From an uncultured bacterium (GTDB taxonomy: Bacteria; Cyanobacteriota; Vampirovibrionia; Gastranaerophilales; Gastranaerophilaceae), in NCBI GenBank assembly GCA_946183815.1, contig CAMHDG010000047.1, positions 1 to 9,008 on the forward strand: a DNA stretch of 9,008 nucleotides. The letters run 5' to 3'. Position numbers and translations under genes: made by a program. Under the pieces are notes generated by a model, which saw only the letters and a program-made list of their open reading frames with translations, was not told the DNA's origin and did not search any database. The stretch's first letter is position 1, and each line of letters starts with the position of its first letter. Positions 1 to 6,875 of the stretch are shown in pieces.

Positions 1-3
1 CTC

Positions 4-19
4 TCTCTCCAAGGAGAGA
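4..19. repeat. Short perfect inverted repeat at window edge
   Basis: TCTCTCC and GGAGAGA (7 bp) are separated by only AA. The stem could close only with a very tight loop, or it could be a protein site on double-stranded DNA. No T-tract follows on either strand within view, so I do not call it a terminator. It may be the tail of structure belonging to an upstream gene outside the window, or part of the degenerate left side of the palindromic element that follows at 23-50. Confidence 0.4.
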
Positions 20-22
20 TAT

Positions 23-50
23 ATCTGCTTCGCAGATAAACAATAATTTA
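23..50 (-). repeat. REP-like palindromic element, partial copy 1
   Basis: A hairpin core (ATCTGC, loop TTC, GCAGAT at 23-37) is followed by TAAACAATAATTTA at 37-50. That is the exact reverse complement of the 14-base arm found at 6890-6903 and 8986-8999. The matching left arm is missing: bases before 23 read GAGAGATAT instead. The element is therefore a one-armed or decayed copy. It lies directly upstream of the uppS -10-like sequence and start codon, so it occupies the place where a -35 region would lie. The family assignment rests on the shared arm seen in the sequence; mobility is inference. Confidence 0.6.
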
Positions 51-54
51 CTTT

Positions 55-60
55 TATAAT
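55..60 (+). promoter_or_regulatory. Candidate -10 box of uppS
   Basis: TATAAT, a perfect -10 consensus, lies 25 bases before the uppS ATG. No convincing TTGACA-like hexamer exists 16-18 bases upstream, because that position is the hairpin at 23-37. In such AT-rich sequence a TATAAT can occur by chance, so this is a weak call. Confidence 0.3.
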
Positions 61-85
61 ATAATAACAAGCAGGAGATAAAAAA

Positions 86-829
86 ATGGAAAAGATTTTA
101 ACAGAAGATAAAGAGATTATAGAAATCGTTGAAAAAACAAGCATGAAACATATCGCCATAATTATGGACGGAAACAGACGCTGGGCAAAAGACAGAAACC
201 TGCCTTCCGCAGTTGGTCATAAAAAAGGAGTAGATGCACTCAAGAAAGTGGTTTATGCTTGCGATGATTTTGGGATAAAATATCTTACTGTTTATGCTTT
301 TTCCACTGAAAACTGGAACAGAAAACCTGAAGAAGTTAATTTCTTAATGGATTTATTGGGGACAACCCTTAAAAATGAATTAAAAGAATTACACGAAAAC
401 AATGTTGTTATTAGTTTCCTTGGTGATTTAACAAAATTAAGTCCTAAATTACAGGATATTTTATATAATGCTATTGAAACAACAAAAAATAATAGCGGTG
501 TACATCTGCAAATCGCCTTTAATTACGGAGCAAGAGATGAAATAATATCTGCAACTAAAAAACTTGCCCAAAAGGTTAAAGACGGTAAAATCAATATAGA
601 TGAAATAAACGAAGAAAGTTTTTCAAAAGAACTCTATACTGCCTCATCACCTGACCCTGATTTATTGATTAGAACAGGCGGAGAAATTCGGGTATCTAAT
701 TATTTATTATGGCAGATAGCCTATTCGGAAATTCTTATTGTTGATGAATTTTGGCCTGAATTTGATAAAAATTCTCTTGCTAATTCCATAAAAGAATTTT
801 TCCACCGTAATCGCAGATGGGGTAAATAG
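86..829 (+). CDS. uppS: Isoprenyl transferase (undecaprenyl diphosphate synthase)
   Basis: This is a cis-prenyltransferase that adds isopentenyl diphosphate units to farnesyl diphosphate. The product is the C55 carrier lipid used for peptidoglycan and surface polysaccharide assembly; the enzyme is cytosolic and membrane-associated. The 247 residues match the family's usual length. Visible motifs in order are HIAIIMDGNRRWAK with catalytic Asp28 (22-35), FSTENW (72-77), FNYGAR (145-150), DPDLLIRTGGE with the following SNYLLWQ (190-210), and AYSE with Glu215, equivalent to the magnesium-binding Glu near the end of the family fold. The C-terminus RNRRWG is also typical. The start is supported by AGGAGA at 73-78, seven bases ahead of the ATG. 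An internal Met20 lacks such support. The gene stands alone on the plus strand and converges on dtd 30 bases downstream. I see no usual partner such as cdsA next to it. Confidence 0.96.
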   Translation: MEKILTEDKEIIEIVEKTSMKHIAIIMDGNRRWAKDRNLPSAVGHKKGVDALKKVVYACDDFGIKYLTVYAFSTENWNRKPEEVNFLMDLLGTTLKNELKELHENNVVISFLGDLTKLSPKLQDILYNAIETTKNNSGVHLQIAFNYGARDEIISATKKLAQKVKDGKINIDEINEESFSKELYTASSPDPDLLIRTGGEIRVSNYLLWQIAYSEILIVDEFWPEFDKNSLANSIKEFFHRNRRWGK

Positions 830-859
830 GATTAATTATATATCATTTTACACCTGATT

Positions 860-1297
860 TTAAAACTCAAGCATAAATGTAACAGGCCCGTCATTTATTA
901 GTTCAACGTCCATCATTGCACCAAAAACACCTGTTTTTGTCGGAATATTTTTCTGCTGAATTTGTTTAGTAAAATATTCATAAAGTTCGTTTGCTCTTTG
1001 AGGTAATTCTGCCTTATCAAAACTTGGTCTTGTACCTTTCTTACAGTCGCCTGCAAGCGTAAACTGTGATACAACAAGAATTTCTCCATTTATATCCTGA
1101 ACAGATAAATTCATTTTCTCATTTTCATCCTCAAAAATACGTAATTTAGAGATTTTATCTGCCAGTTTATCAGCGTTTTCTTCTCTATCCCCTTTTTCTA
1201 CACCCAAAAGCACCAATATTCCCTGATTTATCTCGGAATACAATTCTCCGTTTATAGTCACAGATGCTCTTTTTACCCTTTGTATCAAACCTTTCAT
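860..1297 (-). CDS. dtd: D-aminoacyl-tRNA deacylase (DTD)
   Basis: DTD hydrolyses D-amino acids from mischarged tRNAs and, from published work on the family, also removes glycine wrongly attached to tRNA(Ala). It is a cytosolic homodimer that rejects L-aminoacyl-tRNA through a cross-subunit Gly-cisPro motif. From the chosen start the protein is 145 residues, the standard family length. It opens with MKGLIQRVKRASVT, carries the catalytic-site motif SQFTLAGD (77-84, Thr80) followed by GTRPSF (88-93), and ends with NDGPVTF (135-141), which holds the Gly-Pro pair. An in-frame ATG two codons upstream (1301-1303) directly abuts the ribosome binding site, so I prefer the ATG at 1297. The gene converges with uppS, with no obvious terminator in the 30-base gap. 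Confidence 0.95.
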   Translation of the reverse strand: MKGLIQRVKRASVTINGELYSEINQGILVLLGVEKGDREENADKLADKISKLRIFEDENEKMNLSVQDINGEILVVSQFTLAGDCKKGTRPSFDKAELPQRANELYEYFTKQIQQKNIPTKTGVFGAMMDVELINDGPVTFMLEF

Positions 1298-1303
1298 ATT
1301 CAC

Positions 1304-1309
1304 TCCTTT
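1304..1309 (-). promoter_or_regulatory. Ribosome binding site deciding the dtd start
   Basis: On the minus strand AAGGAG is followed immediately by ATG AAT ATG AAA. Spacing is zero to the first ATG and six bases to the second (1295-1297). Only the second is a normal distance, and it gives the 145-residue protein expected of DTD. Confidence 0.75.
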
Positions 1310-1342
1310 TTCATTATTTTATCGTGAATATAAACAAAATAA

Positions 1343-1369
1343 AAATGCCGAATAAATCATTCGGCATTT
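1343..1369 (-). terminator. Rho-independent terminator after the acidic unknown gene
   Basis: An 11-bp stem (1343-1353 with 1359-1369, core GCCG/CGGC) with a five-base loop is followed on the minus strand by TTTTTATTTTG. It lies about 20 bases beyond the stop of the gene at 1390-2217 and ahead of dtd. It separates the two transcription units unless there is read-through. Confidence 0.85.
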
Positions 1370-1389
1370 CATTTGTTATTTATCTATTA

Positions 1390-2217
1390 TTAAACATCTT
1401 CCGGTTTTTTACCAACGAAAATTCTACTGAAGAAAGACCTCTTATTTGCTTTTTGCAAACTCTTTTCAAGATTTTTTGACGATTCTGCAAATTCTCTATA
1501 TATCTGCGACTGTTGTTCTAAAGGAAGTTTGGTAAAATCTTCTTGTTTTATTCCTCTGCGTTTTAAATAAGTTCTTGGCGGAAGTTTAACAGTAAATTTT
1601 TCCTCATCAGGCATTTCAGCCGCCGGAAGTTCATCGACATTTACTCGTTCAACTTTTACCTCTTTAAAAACAGGATCGTCATCGTGCAATTTAAACGGGT
1701 CTTCTGCTGCCTCCGGGGTTTTAACCTCAACAGGTGCAGTTGGAGTAACAACAGACTCTTCAGGTGTTACTGCCACATCACTCACAGGGTCAGAACCAAC
1801 AGTTGCAAGTGGTTCAGACACATCTGTCTGAGCAAATTCGTTTGCACTTATTTCTATCTGTTTCTTTAACATTGCCTCTTCTTCAGGCGACATATCTTTT
1901 AAAACATAACCCGCTGCCTTTGCCAGCCTAATATATTCATCTGCCGTATATGTAAACTTTGCATCTTTTTTCATTTTTCCAAAGTTTGTATTATAGCCTT
2001 TTTCTTTATGAATTTCTAAAAAAGTTTCTGCAAGATTTCTTTTTTCTTTTATGGTAAACCCGTCTTCAAGTTCATCAACAAAAATACCTTCGTCTATGTA
2101 TTTTTGTAAATCTTCCTGAAACTCAAAAGTTATACCTGTTCTCTTACCACGATTTTTTATCTGTAACTCATAGTTCTGATCCTTGTTAAACCCATGGACA
2201 TTGTATTTGTCAGACAT
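1390..2217 (-). CDS. Uncharacterised acidic soluble protein with Pro/Thr/Val/Glu-rich linker
   Basis: I do not recognise this 275-residue protein. There is no signal peptide or membrane segment. Residues 1-125 look like a folded, highly charged region with short helical stretches (for example KEKRNLAETFLEIHKEKG at 57-74). Residues about 130-205 are low-complexity, rich in Pro, Thr, Val, Ser and Glu, and look like a disordered linker. Residues about 206-275 form a second charged segment ending in a basic, partly aromatic stretch around KANKRSFFSRIFVGKK (256-271), which could bind membrane or nucleic acid. The ATG at 2217 is supported by GAGGA on the minus strand at 2224-2228. The gene lies between alaS and dtd, but both sides have terminators, so it is probably transcribed alone. 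It is likely a real lineage-restricted gene; function unknown. Confidence 0.85.
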   Translation of the reverse strand: MSDKYNVHGFNKDQNYELQIKNRGKRTGITFEFQEDLQKYIDEGIFVDELEDGFTIKEKRNLAETFLEIHKEKGYNTNFGKMKKDAKFTYTADEYIRLAKAAGYVLKDMSPEEEAMLKKQIEISANEFAQTDVSEPLATVGSDPVSDVAVTPEESVVTPTAPVEVKTPEAAEDPFKLHDDDPVFKEVKVERVNVDELPAAEMPDEEKFTVKLPPRTYLKRRGIKQEDFTKLPLEQQSQIYREFAESSKNLEKSLQKANKRSFFSRIFVGKKPEDV

Positions 2218-2312
2218 AATATATCCTCATTATTCTTTCTACTTCATGTATATAAAGTAAATTTTATAAGTGTAATTTCAACATGAAAAATTTATTTACA
2301 AAAATTAAAAAA

Positions 2313-2355
2313 GGGGTAAAGGGGGTAAAGGGGTAAAGGGGTAAAGGGGATAAAA
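2313..2355 (+). repeat. G-rich tandem array, unit GGGGTAAA
   Basis: Five consecutive G-runs are separated by TAAA. Copies lie at 2313-2320, 2321-2329 (one extra G), 2330-2337 and 2338-2345, followed by a degenerate GGGGATAAAA at 2346-2355. Five runs of at least four G with four-base loops meet the usual sequence pattern for an intramolecular G-quadruplex on the plus strand. The array lies in the 230-base gap between the alaS terminator and the upstream region of the gene at 1390-2217. The G-rich strand is the template strand for that gene. Confidence 0.9.
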
Positions 2356-2396
2356 TTTTGGTTTTGTTGAGAAAATTGCGTTATTAACAAAATAAC

Positions 2397-2432
2397 AAAA
2401 AGACCGAGTAGAATTATTTACTCGGTCTTTTT
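2397..2432 (-). terminator. Rho-independent terminator of alaS
   Basis: A 14-bp stem (2397-2410 with 2419-2432) contains the GC-rich core GACCGAG/CTCGGTC and an eight-base loop. On the minus strand it ends in a run of T followed by GTT. It begins 16 bases past the alaS stop codon. The A/T symmetry would allow it to work in both directions, but no plus-strand gene enters it. Confidence 0.9.
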
Positions 2433-2447
2433 GCATATATTTAAAAA

Positions 2448-5066
2448 CTATCCTTTAATATCGTTTTCTATCTTTAGCAGCACATCATCAACTTTAGAAA
2501 AATCTTTGATACCGCCTTGAGCAAAGTTAGGACGACCGCCGCCATTTGCCCCTGTTGCTTTTGCAATCTCACCGACAAATTTTCCTGCGTTCAACCCTGC
2601 TTTTACAAAATTGTCCGATACTTTAACAAGTACCATTCTTTCAGATACAAGAATAATAACGCTTTCACCGAGTTTACTTGATAAAAATTCAACCCCTGCT
2701 TTGATACTGTCATTATCCATTAGTTCAATTTTTGAGATAAATAACTTCCCGTCAACCCCGTTTACATTTACCCCTTGGGCTTTTGATAAGAACGTGTTAA
2801 ATTTACCTCTTGCGTTTTCGCTCTTAAGTTCTACAATTTGTTTTTGAAGTTCTCTGTTTTCTTCAGCCAGTTTTTCAACCCTTTCTTCAACCTCATTGTA
2901 GTGAACTTTGAATTTAGAAGATAATTTATCGATTTCTTCTGCTTTTGAGTTTAAGTAATCAAGTGCAGAATCGCCAACAACAACCTCAATTCTTCTTGTA
3001 CCTGCCGCAATAGCACCTTCCGAAACGATTTTGAACAATCTTAAATCAGCAGTATTACGTGCATGAGTACCGGCACAAAACTCTTTAGAGATACACTCAT
3101 CACCTTGACCTATTGACACAACTCTTACAGTGTCACCATATTTTTCGCCAAATAATGCAGTTGCACCTGTTTGATTAGCCTCCTCAATAGACATTACATC
3201 GGTATGAACAGCAATTCCTTGTTTTATCCATCCATTAATTAATTTTTCTGTCTTTTTGATTTCGTCAGGAGTCATCGCTCTTGAGAAAGTAAAGTCAAAT
3301 CTCATACGGTTTTCTTCAACCTGTGAACCTGCCTGTTTAACCTCATCGCCGACAACTTTAATCAAACCTGCCTGCAACAAGTGAGCAGATGTATGGTGAA
3401 GTCTTATTTCAGCACGTCTTTCTTTATTAATTTTTGCGATTACTTCTGTACCATTTACCCCCTCAATATCGCCATTTAACAATTTGCAACGGTGAACATA
3501 AAGTTCGTTTACCTTGAATGTAGTCAATACTTCAAGTTTAAGACTGTCACTTTCGATAAAACCGCTATCGCCAACCTGACCGCCACATTCAGCATAAAAC
3601 GGTGTTTTGTTCAATACTACATCAACAAAACCCTCACCCTCTATTGTTCCTAATATTTTTGCTGAACATTCGGTTTCACTATATCCTACAAACTCGGTTG
3701 AACCAACCTGTTCTTCCATTTTTGCATATTTCATATCGCCTGTAACAGAGATTTTTGCAGTTGCTGCTTTTGCACGTTCTTTTTGTTCCTGCATTGCCTT
3801 TTTATAACCTGCTTCATCCACTGCAAGCCCGCTTTCTTCTGCAATTTCTTTTGTCAATTCAAATGGAAAACCATAAGTATCATAGAGTTTGAAAGCACTT
3901 TCGCCATCAATATCTTTTTTGTTATTAATAAACTCTTCAAGCATCTTATAGCCTCTGTCGAGGGTTTTATTAAATCTTTCTTCTTCTTTCTTTATTGTAT
4001 CTATGATTTTAGCCTTGTTCTCAACAAGTTCGGGATAAGCCTTGCCGTAGTTTTCAACAACGACATCTACTAACTTATGTAAGAATGGTAATTCCATACC
4101 TAAAATTTTGCCATGTCTCAAAGCACGTCTTAAAATCATTCTTAATACATAACTTCTTCCTTCATTCCCAGGGATAACCCCGTCAGAGATTAAGAAAGAT
4201 ACACATCTTGCGTGGTCAGTAATAATTCTTAAAGAAATATCCGTTTTTTCAGATTTTTTGTAAGGAACACCGCTCATCTCTGAAACTTTATCTAAAATAG
4301 GTTTTAAAAGGTCAGTTTCAAAAGTTGAGGCAACACCCTGACAAACCATAGTGATACGCTCTAATCCCATGCCTGTATCGACATTTTTCTTTTCTAACGG
4401 TGACTGGTTACCTTCTTCGTCTTGGTACAATTCAGTGAACACCAAATTCCAAATTTCAACCCATCTGTCACATTCGCAAGTATCAATACCACAATTCGGG
4501 TCGTCACATTTGTATTCTTCGCCCAAATCATAATGGATTTCTGAACAAGGTCCGCAAGAACCTGATGCTCCCGGAGGACCCCAGAAATTATCTTTTTTAC
4601 CTTTTCTTTTTATACGTTCCGCAGGAACACCAATACTTCTCCAGATATCATAAGCCTCGTCATCTGTTTCAAAAATTGTTATCCAAAGTCTGTCTTTATC
4701 AAGTTTTAAGACCTCTGTAACAAATTCCCATGCCCAAGGGATAATCTCTTTTTTATAATAATCGCCAAAAGAAAAATTCCCTAACATTTCAAAGAAAGTA
4801 TGATGTCGTGGGGTACGACCTACATTTTCTATATCAGAATCTTTTCCGCCCGCTCTGGCACACTTTTGGCAAGATGTTGCTCTTGCAGGCTCGTAAGGGC
4901 ATGGCTGAATACCCAAAAATATAGGCAAAAACTGTAACATGCCTGCCGTTGTCAACAACACCGTAGGGTTATCAGGCACAAGGCTTGAACTCTCTACAAC
5001 TGTATGCTGACGTTTTTCTTTAAAATAGTTTAAATATAAATCTCTAATCTCATTTCCTTTTAGCAT
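2448..5066 (-). CDS. alaS: Alanyl-tRNA synthetase
   Basis: AlaRS attaches alanine to tRNA(Ala), recognising its G3:U70 pair, and proofreads serine and glycine. At 872 residues it is full length. The class II catalytic domain (about 1-240) shows motif 2 around RHHTFFEMLGNFSFGD (87-102), GASGSCGPCSE (166-176) and motif 3 GMGLERI (232-238). A cysteine cluster at 187, 192, 197 and 199, just before EIWNLVF, probably binds zinc, as in many bacterial AlaRS. The tRNA-binding helical region follows. The editing domain carries the zinc-site residues His558 and His562 (HHTSAH) and Cys664 and His668 (CAGTH). Residues about 705-755 look coiled coil, and the C-Ala domain ends with GGGRPNFAQGG (842-852). 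The start is set by AAGGA eight bases ahead of the ATG. It has its own terminator and a candidate promoter embedded in an inverted repeat. Confidence 0.98.
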   Translation of the reverse strand: MLKGNEIRDLYLNYFKEKRQHTVVESSSLVPDNPTVLLTTAGMLQFLPIFLGIQPCPYEPARATSCQKCARAGGKDSDIENVGRTPRHHTFFEMLGNFSFGDYYKKEIIPWAWEFVTEVLKLDKDRLWITIFETDDEAYDIWRSIGVPAERIKRKGKKDNFWGPPGASGSCGPCSEIHYDLGEEYKCDDPNCGIDTCECDRWVEIWNLVFTELYQDEEGNQSPLEKKNVDTGMGLERITMVCQGVASTFETDLLKPILDKVSEMSGVPYKKSEKTDISLRIITDHARCVSFLISDGVIPGNEGRSYVLRMILRRALRHGKILGMELPFLHKLVDVVVENYGKAYPELVENKAKIIDTIKKEEERFNKTLDRGYKMLEEFINNKKDIDGESAFKLYDTYGFPFELTKEIAEESGLAVDEAGYKKAMQEQKERAKAATAKISVTGDMKYAKMEEQVGSTEFVGYSETECSAKILGTIEGEGFVDVVLNKTPFYAECGGQVGDSGFIESDSLKLEVLTTFKVNELYVHRCKLLNGDIEGVNGTEVIAKINKERRAEIRLHHTSAHLLQAGLIKVVGDEVKQAGSQVEENRMRFDFTFSRAMTPDEIKKTEKLINGWIKQGIAVHTDVMSIEEANQTGATALFGEKYGDTVRVVSIGQGDECISKEFCAGTHARNTADLRLFKIVSEGAIAAGTRRIEVVVGDSALDYLNSKAEEIDKLSSKFKVHYNEVEERVEKLAEENRELQKQIVELKSENARGKFNTFLSKAQGVNVNGVDGKLFISKIELMDNDSIKAGVEFLSSKLGESVIILVSERMVLVKVSDNFVKAGLNAGKFVGEIAKATGANGGGRPNFAQGGIKDFSKVDDVLLKIENDIKG

Positions 5067-5081
5067 TATTAAATTCCTTAT

Positions 5082-5110
5082 TGATGTAATTATGATATTA
5101 TTTTACATCA
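5082..5110. promoter_or_regulatory. Inverted repeat in the alaS promoter region, possible operator
   Basis: TGATGTAA (5082-5089) and TTACATCA (5103-5110) form a perfect 8-bp inverted repeat with a 13-base spacer. The centre of one half lies about two helical turns from the centre of the other, as expected of a dimeric protein site. The spacer contains the candidate -10 of alaS. E. coli AlaRS is reported to repress its own gene by binding a palindrome near the transcription start; a comparable role here is inference. Confidence 0.5.
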
Positions 5111-5119
5111 AAGAGGCAA
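5092..5119 (-). promoter_or_regulatory. Candidate alaS promoter
   Basis: Read on the minus strand, TTGCCT (5114-5119) and TATCAT (5092-5097) are separated by 16 bases. They match the -35 and -10 consensus at four and five of six positions. The predicted start would lie close to 5085, inside the inverted repeat at 5082-5110, leaving a short leader before the ribosome binding site. Confidence 0.4.
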
Positions 5120-5138
5120 ATAGTTAAAGAAAAAACTA

Positions 5139-6089
5139 TTACACATTTTCGTCTTGTGTTTCAGAGGGTTGTACTTCTTTTTTTGTAGTAAATTTATGTA
5201 AAATTCCTTTTCCTTTGTTCATATTATTAATAAGTTTATTTGCATACATAGTTCCGCCGACAAGCGAGGTAAATATTATAGGTGCTCTTACCACACTATG
5301 CAGACCCTTTGTTAACCTTGTCCCCATAGATAAAAAGAATAACGGAATTATTGAATTGGAAATAATACAACTCGTTGCGTGTTTCATACGTTTTTTGAAA
5401 GTTTTTTCTTCAATAACTTCAAACCCCTGAACCCCAACCATAGTTGTAGAGAACATTCTCATTGCATGCAAATCTGTAACTCTTGAATATATATTTGATT
5501 TTAACTCTGAACCCAATTTATCGTCTATATCGTGATTTATTCTACTATTTTTAAGATTATTTTTTATTCTGTCCTCGTAACTATATATCGTGTTAAAGGT
5601 GTTATCTGTTAGTCTGTTAAGTTTACGTAATCGCTTATTCTTTTCGATATGAGAATACCTTATTGCGTAATCAGCACCTATTGCACCTAATATCCCAAAA
5701 CCAAGCATCAAGGTATTATCAATACAGTCTTTTATAATATTGCCTGTTGTAGTAATAACTTTTGCAGTTGGTTTTGTTATTTTATCAGGAATATGATTTA
5801 TTCCGTTTTTTATGGTTGCAGAAACTTTATTGTTTTTAACTTTATTAGAAAATACAGATAATTTATTTTTTAAAAAAGCACTATTGATAATTTTTCCCTT
5901 TGATAATTCATACGCACCGACTGCAAAAGCAGTTCCGCCCAAAATAAGACTATCCCTTGTCAGTACAATATCCTTTTCTGCATCAGGTGCTTTTTTATAA
6001 TCTGATACCATTTTTGCACTGCCCGTCACCCCAAATACCAAAAGCCCTGTTATTTTTGAATCCAATACTTTGTTTAAACTTAACCCCAT
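5139..6089 (-). CDS. Uncharacterised putative membrane protein
   Basis: I do not recognise this protein (316 residues from the ATG at 6089). Numbering here counts from an adjacent TTG one codon upstream. It has several glycine-rich hydrophobic stretches that could be membrane segments: about 14-27, 48-63, 126-145, 240-257 and 270-285. Between them lie lysine- and arginine-rich segments, notably 147-185 and 229-238. The tail after 290 is polar. The arrangement suggests an integral or membrane-associated protein with four or five short hydrophobic segments. The start is uncertain: there is no Shine-Dalgarno site ahead of either the ATG or the TTG, and a TATAAT sits only two bases before the ATG. 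Met28 is an alternative start. The gene lies between clpP and alaS, 99 bases after the clpP stop across a strong terminator, so it is probably a separate unit. Function unknown. Confidence 0.75.
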   Translation of the reverse strand: MGLSLNKVLDSKITGLLVFGVTGSAKMVSDYKKAPDAEKDIVLTRDSLILGGTAFAVGAYELSKGKIINSAFLKNKLSVFSNKVKNNKVSATIKNGINHIPDKITKPTAKVITTTGNIIKDCIDNTLMLGFGILGAIGADYAIRYSHIEKNKRLRKLNRLTDNTFNTIYSYEDRIKNNLKNSRINHDIDDKLGSELKSNIYSRVTDLHAMRMFSTTMVGVQGFEVIEEKTFKKRMKHATSCIISNSIIPLFFLSMGTRLTKGLHSVVRAPIIFTSLVGGTMYANKLINNMNKGKGILHKFTTKKEVQPSETQDENV

Positions 6090-6134
6090 CAATTATATTA
6101 AATCACAAGAAAAAATTTTTTTGTTAGCAAATAA

Positions 6135-6170
6135 AAAAAGAGAGAAACAAATTTCTGTTTCTCTCTTTTT
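6135..6170 (-). terminator. Rho-independent terminator of clpP
   Basis: A 14-bp stem pairs 6135-6148 with 6157-6170 (core GAGAGAAAC/GTTTCTCTC) around an eight-base loop. On the minus strand it ends in a long T-run (TTTTTTTATTTG). It starts 18 bases beyond the clpP stop. It also lies just upstream of the membrane-protein gene, insulating that gene from clpP transcription. Confidence 0.88.
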
Positions 6171-6188
6171 AATGTTTTAAAAAACAAA

Positions 6189-6824
6189 TTATTTATTTTG
6201 CATTTCTTCTACGGTAATAACTTTATCAATAAGACCGTATTTAACTGCTTCTTCTGCTGACATGTAGTAATCACGTTCGCAGTCTTTTTTAACTTTTTCG
6301 AGATCCTGACCTGAATTTTCAGCAAGAATCCCTGTCAACATATCTTTCATTCTCAAGATTTCTTTTGCCTCTAATTCAATATCAGTAGCCTGACCCTGAG
6401 CACCGCCAAGAGGTTGGTGAATCATAATTCTTGCACTAGGCAAAGCCATTCTTTTGCCTTTAGCACCTGATGATAACAGGAATGAACCCATACTTGCAGC
6501 CTCTCCTAAACAGATTGTCTGAACGTCTGCCTTTATAAGATTCATCGTATCATAAATAGCCATGCCTGCTGTTATTACACCCCCTGGGCTATTGATATAT
6601 AACATAATATCTTTTTCAGGATTTTCACTATCAAGTAATAATAATTGAGCAACGATTGAGTTTGCTACATCATCATCAATAGCAGTACCTAAAAATATAA
6701 TTCTTTCTCTTAATAATCTTGAAAAAATATCGAACGATTTTTCCCCACGTGATGAAGACTCAATAACCGTAGGTACATAGTTTATAATTTTATTCAAATC
6801 ACTTACGCTTAAAATATCTTGCAT
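6189..6824 (-). CDS. clpP: ATP-dependent Clp protease proteolytic subunit
   Basis: ClpP is the serine-protease chamber of the Clp system: two stacked heptameric rings that degrade proteins fed in by an AAA+ unfoldase such as ClpX, ClpA or ClpC. The 211-residue protein contains the catalytic triad Ser111 (in GEAASMGS), His136 (in MIHQPLGG) and Asp185 (in ERDYYMSAEEA). The 25- and 49-residue spacings match the classic triad. VPTVIESSSRGEKSFDIFSRLL (17-38) is the usual mature N-terminus, so about 15 preceding residues may be a propeptide that is cleaved. The start is set by AAGGAG at 6831-6836, six bases ahead of the ATG. It is not next to clpX or tig, which often accompany clpP, so it appears to be a lone unit with its own promoter and terminator. 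Confidence 0.98.
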   Translation of the reverse strand: MQDILSVSDLNKIINYVPTVIESSSRGEKSFDIFSRLLRERIIFLGTAIDDDVANSIVAQLLLLDSENPEKDIMLYINSPGGVITAGMAIYDTMNLIKADVQTICLGEAASMGSFLLSSGAKGKRMALPSARIMIHQPLGGAQGQATDIELEAKEILRMKDMLTGILAENSGQDLEKVKKDCERDYYMSAEEAVKYGLIDKVITVEEMQNK

Positions 6825-6846
6825 AATAATCTCCTTATTTTTACAA

Positions 6847-6875
6847 ATTATAACATAAATGATAAATGGGGTAAA
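6847..6875 (-). promoter_or_regulatory. Candidate clpP promoter with -35 inside the tandem repeat
   Basis: On the minus strand a perfect extended -10, TGTTATAAT (hexamer at 6847-6852), is preceded at exactly 17 bases by TTTACC (6870-6875), which matches the -35 consensus at four of six positions. That hexamer is contributed by the first unit of the tandem repeat at 6868-6894. Transcription would start near 6840 and give a leader of about 15 bases carrying AAGGAG. Confidence 0.6.

Noticed and set aside
1301..1303. Earlier in-frame ATG for dtd
   Set aside because: It directly abuts AAGGAG with no spacing. The next ATG has six-base spacing and gives the family-standard 145 residues.
2257..2281. 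TTGAAA plus a downstream TA-rich -10 as promoter of the gene at 1390-2217 (minus strand)
   Set aside because: Several overlapping TA-rich hexamers fit equally poorly at 17-20 base spacing, so no one pair can be defended.
2381..2396. Small inverted repeat GTTATT/AATAAC
   Set aside because: Six AT-rich pairs with a short loop are expected by chance here, and the repeat does not match the dispersed palindrome arm.
3607..4073. Plus-strand open frames inside alaS, and similar ones inside lysS, dtd and the unknown genes
   Set aside because: They are antisense or out-of-frame shadows of strongly supported genes, with no ribosome binding site or recognisable protein.
5119..5140. Hairpin AATAGTT/AACTATT overlapping the stop of the membrane-protein gene, as a terminator
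   Set aside because: The stem has only 7 bp with almost no G or C, and on the minus strand it is followed by TGCCTC rather than a T-tract. It is too weak to call.
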